Below are positions 24,397 through 32,539 of a DNA stretch of 64,000 nt, in pieces (the first letter of the stretch is position 1; every line of letters starts with the position of its first letter). A program made the position numbers and the translations under genes. Location of the stretch: assembly GCA_008933995.1 (NCBI GenBank), contig WARS01000014.1:7611192-7675191 (forward strand), given 5' to 3'. Origin of the DNA: Datnioides undecimradiatus. Its lineage: Eukaryota > Chordata > Actinopteri > Lobotiformes > Datnioididae. The notes under the pieces were generated by a model that saw only the letters and a list, made by a program, of their open reading frames with translations, was not told the DNA's origin and ran no database searches.

Positions 24397-24402
24397 AATA
24401 AA
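24397..24402 (+). terminator. Polyadenylation signal AATAAA
   Basis: AATAAA lies about 205 bp after the last codon of the companion gene in the EnSpm element, in the same orientation. It fits the gene's 3' end. Confidence 0.45.
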
Positions 24403-24877
24403 GAAGCATTTCATTTAACCAAGTCTGTGACATTTCTTGTTCTAGTACTGTCAGGATCACTGATTATTAAGCATTAATATGGTATATATATTCCAGAGCT
24501 TTTGCCTTATTTCAACAATTTTAAGAAAATTATTCTACATAATGAGAAAAACATACTTATCTGCATCAAGAAAAGTACAATAGTTTTTAGTATAACTTTG
24601 CTGGTTTCAAGATATATAATGCCTAGTGCATGGCATTACTGCAAGATGATGGTACTAGCATTTTCTTAATTTAAGAATATTTCAAAACATATTGAGAAAA
24701 TAGGTCTCATATATTTCATTTGAATAAAGAAAAAAGCACGTTATTAGGGAGAATACACTAATTTTGAGATATTTGTGTGTTCATTGAGGTTAGATATTTT
24801 TACTTGTTTTGGAAAGTCTTGACAAGCCTAATTTTTGTACTTTTTTTCTTGTTTTTGAAAGCTGGCTTTTTGCAGTG

Positions 24878-26047
24878 CAGCGATGGTGGTGACACCCCCT
24901 GTGGTCGGAGAACACAGATGTTAGTGTGTCCGTGTTTAACGATGACTCACTAATGTCTGGGTGATGTTTTAATGCATCTTTGTGGCTGAAACCCAAATAT
25001 GGATTTGAGTGGAAATACTCGAATCACGTTTGATGAGTGGGCGGCATATTTACCTCCATGCACAGCACACCAGACGCACACACACTTTACAGCTTGAGTA
25101 ACAGCGTCGTCTGCTGCGCTCTCTCATTAGATGAAGCACCCAGTAGACAGGTAAAGTGTCTGCTTGCCTGTTTGTGTATTTGAATGTGCACATGTGCATT
25201 ACTGTGTATGTGTGTGTTCCAAACAGCAGCGTTTGAAGAGCTCCGGGTAATTACTGCCTCCCTCTGCTCTCGCCACAGGATACACACTTCCTTGGAAACA
25301 GGGCCTCTGACGTTGACTGTGTGTGTGTGTGTGTGGGGCTGTGCTGTGAGAACAAGGCTGTCTGGGGATAGCACCAGTTGTCTACTAACTAGCCAACGCT
25401 GAGTTCAGTGTGTGTGTGTGTGTTTAGCAGTAAGAAGAGAAAGCTGTCTTGGGGGCGGGTGCCACTGGTGTGTGGTGTTGCAATTATCATTGGTAAAGCA
25501 GAGCTAAAGCTGTGCTCACCTGTCATTGGCTTGATTCTGACACACCTGTTTGTTTTCAGGCTGGCCTGTGATTGGCTAATTGCATCTCCAGTTCCTTAAC
25601 ACAAGCCTTGTGTGTGATTTCTGTTAGCATTAGCAACTTTAGTACTAATCTGCACTTGTGTTTGAGTCCACCTGATATGTGGAAGCCCTGTATCTACTCT
25701 GCTGTCGACTCCTGGGGGAAATATGTGACTCTTCAGCTCTCTGCAGAGATAATCACAGCCATGCAACAATACGAGCTCAGCTGCTTTTATTCATTTTGAA
25801 TTCAAGAGTTCAACAGGAAAAAATGCCTTTTTGTATGTTGTTGCTATTGGATTAAACCTCCAGTATTGTGGAAACTCACTGATGCAGAGAGACATTTTAA
25901 GCATGTAATGAAGAAATGGCTAATGAATAAGCTCTGGCATTGGGAAATAGAGGCACAAATCGACTCTGAGCTGTCTGTTAGGGTATTTGTGCTATGCAAT
26001 TGCCTGGATATCTGTTGATGGGATGTGTCAGACGTCTAACCGCGCTA
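24878..26047. other. Non-coding stretch, no gene seen
   Basis: Short GT runs lie at about 25,318-25,336 and 25,410-25,423. No coding frame or repeat end is supported. Confidence 0.5.
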
Positions 26048-26637
26048 GATGATGACAAGACTGGTCTGAGAACCCAAATGCACGACTCAGTACTCAGGAG
26101 ATAGTTCAAAAGGATTTATTTACAAAGTGCAAAGTAAAATCACTCAACTTGAGGGAAAGTAACAAAATAGTTTATTCTAAGAACAAAAAACTCGAGCCGA
26201 AGCAAAAAACACTCAAATCACTCTTAGCGAGGCAAAAACAGGAACCAAAAAGCCGCAAAGGTATGTAACACAAAATCACTCTATGACGAGGCAAGACAAA
26301 GGGCAAACAAAGTCACAAAACAAAGTCACAAAACAAAACTCACAAACAGTCTAGGAGGCTAGGCAAGCGCTTGAGACAGACTAGGGCACTGGTTCTCAGT
26401 CATAACAGACTTGACGAACTGGCACAAGACGGGGAGACGCGGACTTATGTACACAAGAGGAAATGGGGAACAGGTGGAAACAATCAGGTTGGGGAAGACA
26501 ATCAGACAGGCGGGAAACACGAGAGGAAGGGCAAGCCACCTGAAAAGAGAGGGAAGTTAGCTCTTTCAAAATAAAACAGGAAATCACAAGACAAGACAAA
26601 AAACCAGCTTGACTAAACATCAGTTCTTGACAGATGA
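26048..26637 (-). mobile_element. Solo LTR, minus orientation, 5-bp TSD
   Basis: The element body is 26,053-26,632 (580 bp), flanked by GATGA at 26,048-26,052 and 26,633-26,637. Read on the minus strand it begins TGTCAAGAAC and ends TTGTCA, the canonical TG...CA form of an LTR. Two AATAAA signals occur on that strand (complements of 26,171-26,176 and 26,115-26,120), in the distal part where LTR polyadenylation sites lie. No internal gag/pol region or second LTR is nearby, so recombination between two LTRs probably left this single copy. A 5-bp duplication suits Gypsy- or Copia-type elements, but the clade cannot be assigned from the LTR alone. Confidence 0.55.
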
Positions 26638-28571
26638 AGGCCTGGCTTCTTTTCTGCATTGGTACATCGGAGCTGGCTTTAAATTGTGAGGACTTGTCGG
26701 ATATGACCATCGTTCACAGGCATTCTAGGATGCCTGACGGTTAAAGGTTGGTCTTTGATAACATTTTTGTTAACGATCGTGACTGTGAAAACATGCAATG
26801 TCACCTTCTTTCCATGGTTTTAATTTGTGCCATTGTCTTTATTGTTGTTTTACAGTAGATGCCTATTAGGCCACACGTAATGTTTACCATCAGTGATAAA
26901 GCAGCAGAAACACTCAGCCAACAGCAGTTTCTGTGACAAGAGCAGACGAGCTTGTCAGTAGAATCTGAACTTTTTCTCAAGCGCTGTAAAAACTTTCCCT
27001 CCTGCTCTTTCCCCTTCATTGCCTCTGTGCTTAGATTAGGTTTGATCCATCTGAAAGTTAGAGTACAATCAGCAGTTCATCCATGTGTGGGGAGGCACTG
27101 AAGCACAGCGCAGAACTGTGGTAGGCTACATAACTTTGGGGGATTAAAACCACAGAACAATCAGAGACTCATTTCCACTGTGGCTCACTACTACAAGACA
27201 GGACAAGGCAAAACCACTGAACAATATGTAGGAGACAAACCAAAACATCGGAGACTGCAGCCCCCAATTTATCACTCTGAGGGGCAGCATCCAGCTCTGC
27301 ACTTTCATTCTCTATTCATTGTTTTTCCTGCTGGTATATCAAAAACAAGATCGCTTATGTGGTATAAAATATGATATTCCAACAGGCAGGAGATTATGTA
27401 ACCGTACTATTCTGGGATTGCTTATCCGGACTAAAACATGATTGGTACATTGCATTCTTTCTTTGGTCATTATGCAACTTTCTTCGGTGTCTGCAGAGCA
27501 GCAGATACATTTGTGTTTAAAAACCATCAAAACTTCAGCGTTTTTCACATCTCTAACAAAATGCCAGGCAGCAGATTGTTCCTACTCTTTCTGAGCTGAG
27601 TGTAGAAGAGTGCAGGGACTGAAGGATAAGAAGCTGAAGTTAAACATCAGTCAGTTTCATTTATCACCCAGGGTAAAGTTGGATTAGATGTGACGGACGA
27701 AGGTGACATGATGTTTCTTTGATTCTGCTGTTACATAATGGTGTATCTCATTCTTTATGTTTGAGGAGAATGCCTTTGGAGACCGACATAGGCCTAACCT
27801 GTCTGGATGTGCGTGCAGGAGCCGGTCAACCTGTGTTATCTGAGGATCTGCCCATAAGAGGTGAGGTGGACCAATAAACAAATCATGTAATTGCAACATT
27901 TAACTTGATAAACTGATCTGAAAGTAACATGGTCACTGGTTTGGAGGACTACCTTAATGATAGCCATATGTTTACCGAATACAATGGTATGACCTTTAAA
28001 TAAAGAATGACAATATAACCATTTCTTTTGTTTGACTCCATTATTTGGAATGTCAGTATTGTGGATTGGGGTGCAGCTTAACATTTAATAAGGTTATTTT
28101 AGTATTTTTTTTTTTACAAAAAATCTGATCATCGCTGTGGGGTTCACAAACTTTTGAGCAGCACTGTATGTATCTATGCATTAACCTGTGCTAGTTGAGT
28201 CACTTCAATAAATCACAAACAGATGTGGCAGTAAATATGTGTTTCTTTGATTAACCAAAGTTTAAAGTGAGAAGAAGTGCGCCCAGATAGAAGATAAACT
28301 CAGAACCAACATGAATGTAACAGACACTGTGAGGTACCAGAAGGTGTGGCAGCATCAAAAAAGTTCTTTTTTAAGTAAATAATAATGGTAAAACATGCAG
28401 CAGCCCCACATCACCCTGACTGAACCTGTTCACTGACTTCCAGTCTATGAAAATGTGTTTCACTTCACTCTGTGTCAAAATACTTTATACCGTATGTTCT
28501 TATTGAGAGGCGTAAACATTTTAGTCAATTGTTTTTGATGTATTGTTTGACTGTGTATGTCAAATGTATTG
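26638..28571. other. Non-coding stretch, possible transposon end
   Basis: No gene is supported. The words at about 28,138-28,168 (ggttcacaaacttttgagcagcactgta) resemble the terminus of a DNA transposon common in fish. No partner terminus or target duplication was found, so the preceding AT-rich 250 bp may be a truncated copy. Confidence 0.3.
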
Positions 28572-28712
28572 TGGGAGGAAACCTGAGCACCAGGAGTAAA
28601 CCCACGCAGACACAAGGAGGACATACAAACTCCACACAGAAACAAGGTGGAGGTGTTTCTGTGAGGCCGCAGTGCTCAGCACTGAGCCTATGTGCTGCCC
28701 TAAGATGTCAAG
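28572..28712 (+). repeat. Teleost interspersed repeat fragment
   Basis: The phrases 'aacccacgcagacac', 'acatacaaactccacacagaaa' and 'gtgctgccc' match a very common fish repeat. A second, longer copy in the same orientation lies at 57,520-57,882, and the two share the segment around 'acatacaaac...acacagaaa'. This is the 3' part only. Its class is uncertain. Confidence 0.5.
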
Positions 28713-28812
28713 GATGAAGGGAGGAAAGAGCTGGGGTGAGGGAGATGGAGGAGGGATGAAGATAGTAAAGATGGAAGGTTCACAGGAAACAGGGAGGATG
28801 ATGGTGAGGGAG

Positions 28813-30324
28813 TCAGCGTCGAGGGAGGACTGGACGGCGGTTGAAAAGAGAACAGGTGAGGAAACGAAGACGTGAGCCTGAAGGTGAGGGAATTGGAGGA
28901 GAGAGGTGGGGGGAGGGTGGAGAGTTAAAGGGGGGAGGCAGAGGGAGCTGCTGTTGTCCTACCTGAGATGAACAACCAGCAGCCTCCTCCACCTCACTAT
29001 GGCTGTCACGCTTATTCCTGTGCTTCCAGCTCCTGAAACCCTTCTTCTTCTCCACCTGCTCCTCCTTGTCTTTCTTCTTCTGCTCCTCCTTTTCTTTTTT
29101 ACTTTTCCCTTTCTCACTCTTCTCTTCCTCCAGCTGTTTAACTTTGCTCTCCCAGCTCTGTGCTTTCTCAGCCAGGTCCTTCTTCTCCTGCTCCAGGAGT
29201 TTTAGTTTATCCTCCCAGCTTTGTGCCTTCTCGGCCAGGTCCTTCTTCTCCTGCTCCAGGAGTTTTATTTTATCCTCCCGGCTTTGTGCCTTCTCGGCCA
29301 GGTCCTTCTTCTCCTGCTCCAGGAGTTTTATTTTATCCTCCCGGCCTTGTGTCTTCTCGGCCAGGTCCTTCTTCTCCTGCTCCAGGAGGTTGAGTTTGTT
29401 TTCCCAGCTCTGCTCTTTCTGTGCCAGGTCTTTCTTCACCTCCTCCAACTGTTTAGACTCTGTCTCCCAGCTGTGGACCTTCTCGGCCAGGTCTTTGATC
29501 TTGTCCTCCAGCTCTTTTGTCTTGGTCTCCCTGCTGTGGACCTTCTCGGACAGGTCTTTCTTCTCCTGCTCCAGCTGTTCTACTTTTGTCTGCCAGCTGT
29601 GGTCTTTCTCAGCCAGGTCCTCCTTGATCTTCTCCTCCAGAGCTTTGTATTTCGTCTGCCAGACTGTTTCGCTCTGGAGATGTTCAGCCATGTTGTTGCT
29701 CAGCTGGTCTGAGGTCTCAGCCAACCTGCGAGACAGACTGACATTCTCATTTTTGAGATCCAGGATCTCAGTGTCTCTCTGGTGGAGCTGCTGCTCCAAC
29801 TGTTTCACCTTCCACTGCAATTCATTCTGAAGCAAAAGGTTCTTATGGTTCTCGGATCGTAATTTGAACATTTGATCTTCTTGCTCCAAGAACTTTTTCC
29901 TCTCTGCTTCCAGACTCGCTTCCATCCTCTCCTTGTCCATGTGATGGACGGTGTCCTCCTGCTCCGTCTGGATTTTGAGGCTGGTTTTCAGGGAGGAGAG
30001 ATCTGACTGAAGAGACGCAATAGTCTCGCAGCTCTTTCTGTTGTCAGCTGCGAACTCCTTCTCCCTCAACTTCAGGAGTCCCTCCAGTCTGTCAACTTGC
30101 AGCTTAAAATTGTGAATTCGTATGCAAAAACTCCTCCTTTCCTTCAACCATACAGTCGTTTGCTCTGCCAGCTTGTGGACCTCGGCCTTCAGGTAAGTGT
30201 TCTTTCTTTGGCAGCTTTGTAGTGCATTGGTCAGACTGTGCAAGTCTGCAGGAGTCCTTGGAGCCTGATCAGCAGTGTGAACCCTGTTTCTCGGGCCACG
30301 GCTGGTGTTATTTCTTTGGTCCAT
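28813..30324 (-). CDS. Coiled-coil protein with 21-residue tandem repeats
   Basis: This is the only long intact gene-like frame, 503 codons from ATG at 30,324. The open frame extends further upstream without stops, but that part crosses 20-bp tandem repeats, whose length is not a multiple of three, so it is probably 5' UTR. Residues 1-30 are polar. About 35-235 are heptad-rich coiled coil (KQLEQQLHQRDTEILDLKNE). 243-389 are seven tandem 21-residue units (core LLEQEKKDLAEK, three heptads each) plus a diverged eighth. About 400-438 are extremely Lys/Glu-rich, ending KKKGFRSWKHRNKR. The last part is Pro-rich. There is no signal peptide or membrane span. The context CAG|GTAGGA after residue 454 (28,963) is a good phase-0 donor, so the Pro-rich tail may be intron read-through and the true C-terminus may lie in another exon. 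I do not recognise an ortholog. It resembles golgin- or trichohyalin-like proteins only in composition. The role is unknown, perhaps structural. Confidence 0.65.
   Translation of the reverse strand: MDQRNNTSRGPRNRVHTADQAPRTPADLHSLTNALQSCQRKNTYLKAEVHKLAEQTTVWLKERRSFCIRIHNFKLQVDRLEGLLKLREKEFAADNRKSCETIASLQSDLSSLKTSLKIQTEQEDTVHHMDKERMEASLEAERKKFLEQEDQMFKLRSENHKNLLLQNELQWKVKQLEQQLHQRDTEILDLKNENVSLSRRLAETSDQLSNNMAEHLQSETVWQTKYKALEEKIKEDLAEKDHSWQTKVEQLEQEKKDLSEKVHSRETKTKELEDKIKDLAEKVHSWETESKQLEEVKKDLAQKEQSWENKLNLLEQEKKDLAEKTQGREDKIKLLEQEKKDLAEKAQSREDKIKLLEQEKKDLAEKAQSWEDKLKLLEQEKKDLAEKAQSWESKVKQLEEEKSEKGKSKKEKEEQKKKDKEEQVEKKKGFRSWKHRNKRDSHSEVEEAAGCSSQVGQQQLPLPPPFNSPPSPHLSPPIPSPSGSRLRFLTCSLFNRRPVLPRR
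28961..28962 (-). other. Possible splice donor ending the coiled-coil exon
   Basis: On the minus strand CTCAG|GTAGGAC follows residue 454 exactly between codons. If it is used, the frame from 28,960 to 28,813 is intronic and the gene continues at lower coordinates. No acceptor could be chosen with confidence. Confidence 0.4.
29155..29598 (-). repeat. 63-bp tandem repeat within the coiled-coil gene
   Basis: Seven head-to-tail 63-bp units encode 21 residues each. Units 4 to 7 (29,155-29,409) are nearly identical and the outer ones are more diverged, the pattern expected from recent unequal exchange in the middle. Because 63 is a multiple of both 3 and 21, unit gain or loss keeps both frame and heptad register. 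Confidence 0.9.
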
Positions 30325-30359
30325 GGAACTGTCTGTATTAGAATTTGTTTGTTTTGAAA

Positions 30360-30439
30360 GACTGGTCTTGTCTGTAGTAGACTGCTCTTGTCTGTAGTAG
30401 ACTGGTCTTGTGTTCATTAGACTGGTCTTGTCTGTGGTA
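30360..30439 (-). repeat. 20-bp tandem repeat (4 units) in probable 5' UTR
   Basis: Four copies of a 20-bp unit (plus-strand form starting gactggtcttgtctgtagta) lie just upstream of the chosen start. A 20-bp period shifts the frame with each unit, so this part is unlikely to be selected as protein. This supports translation from 30,324 rather than from upstream codons. Confidence 0.85.
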
Positions 30440-30526
30440 CTTGTTTGTTGAAGATCGTCTCTGTAGCAGAACCTACCTGCGTAGAGTTGATACAACAAAG
30501 AGTTACTTTGTTGCAGTTGTGACTTG

Positions 30527-30536
30527 TATTTATATA
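30527..30536 (-). promoter_or_regulatory. TATA box of the coiled-coil gene
   Basis: TATATAAATA on the minus strand lies about 205 bp upstream of the ATG at 30,324. A start of transcription about 30 bp downstream would fall near 30,505. That gives a 5' UTR of roughly 180 nt containing the 20-bp repeats. Confidence 0.45.
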
Positions 30537-30602
30537 TCTCTGGTCACATGACAGGGTCATGGGGTGTGACATCACAGCTGAGATCATGGCTTTGATGATG
30601 AC

Positions 30603-30640
30603 CTGAGTCGGAATGTTGCTGCTGCAACATTCCGACTCAG
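30603..30640. promoter_or_regulatory. 17-bp perfect inverted repeat upstream of promoter
   Basis: CTGAGTCGGAATGTTGC (30,603-30,619) is followed after four bases by its exact reverse complement (30,624-30,640). It lies 70-105 bp upstream of the TATA box. Both arms carry the AP-1/Maf half-site TGAGTC. Confidence 0.85.
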
Positions 30641-30647
30641 CTGATGC

Positions 30648-30660
30648 AGCTGACTCAGCA
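30648..30660. promoter_or_regulatory. AP-1 site / Maf-response-like element
   Basis: AGCTGACTCAGCA matches the Maf recognition element TGCTGACTCAGCA at 12 of 13 positions and contains a full AP-1 site TGACTCA (30,651-30,657). It is 8 bp from the hairpin that repeats the same half-site, about 115 bp upstream of the TATA box. Confidence 0.4.
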
Positions 30661-30712
30661 GTTGATTTTGTTGTTGTTTGATTTCTGTCTGTCTGATAAT
30701 ATGACAGACAGA

Positions 30713-32159
30713 GGCAAGACGGCTTGGTTGGAGCACTCTTTAAAAGAGATCAGTTCTTTGGTGAATGGACTCATTTGCTGTCTCATACAGTTAGATAAGA
30801 ACATCAACACCACTCATCTGTAAATCTGAAACTGTAGCTAGCTGCCATTTAGCATAGCTTGGATTAAAACAAGCAGTGAAGAGTGAGAGAGAGAAGAACT
30901 GCAGCCATTTTGTTTTTCCTTAGCTGCTAGCTGCCTCAATAACCTCACTAAAATGCCTAAATTCAATCCACAATTCTTTACTATAATATCATTATTGGGA
31001 AGACGGTGTTGACACGTTACAGCTGTGACTACAGTGACATCAACATTGGATCAAATAAATAGTCAAAAAAACTAAAACTTACCAGAGCATGTGTAGTACT
31101 GCTGAATCATCATACACAGGAAGTAGAAAAGGGGTCCTTAAGGATATAGCTGACCATACTATTTCCTGATTTATTTGGGATTATGAAAAAATCTGACGGT
31201 GTTGACGGAAACTGAGGACACAACTTTGATAGAAAGATTTTTATAAAAAAATATTGTTTGAAGTTCACTTTGTGTATTGTTTGATGTATTTATAACCAAT
31301 TTATTTCTTTTGATACATATATTTTCTAATTTGTGGAGTCTTAAAAAGGTTTTTTGGAAAGTTTTACACTGTGATCTCTCAGAGAGGACAGGTACAGAAA
31401 CATGCACTCTCTAACTACAGAACAAATTTTTAACAAATTGAATTGAAACTGTAAATATATTTGGGAATAATAACATGGATATATACAGAGTTCCTTTAGA
31501 TTTTAGTCTGTATGCATATTATTTATAAAAAAAATTATTTATTTGATTTATTTAAAAAAATCTGATTTATTATTTATTTATTTATTTAAAAAAATCTGAG
31601 TTTTTCTTAAATCAACCATTTTGTTAAAAGTAATAAAACACTAAAAACGTGGTTTGAAGGTACAAAAGCTAAGCAGCTAAACAGAGTTAGCACTACACTT
31701 TAATTTTCCCTGCCATGCTTTTTAAGAATGACACAAGAATGACGTTGTTTCTTTGGAGACATGTCTCCTACATGGATCATCGGCTGACTGGGCCTCAGAC
31801 TTTAAGCTGGTGGACTTTAGCAAGATTCTCATTTTAAAACTACTCACAAACACATGCGTTTAACAAACGTATAGAGGTGACGTCCGTTATCTTGCAAGCT
31901 AAATACAGCTGAGAAAGTCTTCCAGCAAAGTTGTTTCAGCTGCCAAATGCACTGCAGGCATAGCAACATGGAAGGTGTTTGGGCAATCAACTCCGAGCAT
32001 TTCTGGAACCGTTTTGCCATTGCACTGAGCAGCTTGAGAAGGTTGCTCAGAGAGAAAATCCAACACTAACTCTTTGACTCAGCTCAGATGAAGCTGTGAG
32101 GGCCTTTTTTTAAAAACCTTTCTCTATTTTCTCCAAAAAACTTTAGACACAAATCCTCT
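30713..32159. other. Non-coding stretch upstream of the coiled-coil gene
   Basis: AT-rich, with TTTA-rich low-complexity sequence at about 31,525-31,600. No coding region or element boundary is seen. Confidence 0.5.
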
Positions 32160-32520
32160 TTCTCAACATCTCCTTTTCTGGATGCTGCACCCTTGTCTCG
32201 GTGAAAGGCAACATCCAAGTGTCCGGAGTTTTTGTGTTTCTCCCTCTAAGCTCTCAGCAGGAGAGGTGTGAGCTTCCCTCTCATTCTTTTTAATCTTTCT
32301 CATCCAGTTCTCACCCTCTTGTTCCAGCAGGACAGATTTGTCCACAGACCAACCATCTGAACCCTTGACCATGGTTCATCCTTTGACAAGTCCACCTTTT
32401 CTCCTCTTAACTTCCAGTTCTCCTGTACATTTTGATTCTTTCCAGCTCTTCACTCTTAAACTATTTCTTCTCTTTATCTGATCATTTCTGCACCAAACTC
32501 CACCTTTTCTGGACACTTTC
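32160..32520 (-). pseudogene. Possible decayed copy of the coiled-coil repeat gene
   Basis: Read on the minus strand, fragments in different frames echo the repeat of the gene at 28,813-30,324. KVDLSKDEPWSRVQ resembles KKDLAEK.QSWEDK, and WSVDKSVLLEQEGEN resembles SWEDKLKLLEQEKKD. The strand is the same, the copy lies about 1.7 kb upstream of the gene's 5' end, and the order of the two fragments is that of the repeat. Stops and frame changes separate them. This fits an old tandem duplicate that has lost function, although low-complexity Lys/Glu-rich sequence can mimic such a match. Confidence 0.35.
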
Positions 32521-32539
32521 CCCTCTGTCCTCCACTTAG

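Larger units (their letters stand above)
20766..24877. mobile_element. EnSpm/CACTA-like DNA transposon, defective
   Basis: The two ends carry an inverted 11-bp repeat, CACTGCAAAAA at the left and TTTTTGCAGTG at the right. Beyond these, both ends have subterminal AT-rich words including ACTTGTTTT. A 2-bp CA flanks each end as a possible short target duplication. Inside are a transposase tail on the minus strand (21,419-21,876) and a second, spliced and broken gene on the plus strand (22,209-24,191) with a polyadenylation signal. Two divergent gene modules inside CACT...AGTG ends fit the EnSpm/CACTA superfamily. The transposase lacks its N-terminal and catalytic parts, so the copy is non-autonomous. 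Confidence 0.7.

Noticed and set aside
28672-28875. Gly/Lys/Glu-rich plus-strand frame
   Set aside because: Purine-rich sequence next to the gene's 3' side, antisense to it; no independent evidence.
29066-29830. Long plus-strand frame of 254 codons (and overlapping 163- and 77-codon frames)
   Set aside because: They are antisense shadows of the 63-bp repeat in the coiled-coil gene. Their Ser/Leu/Pro repeats follow from the complementary codons.
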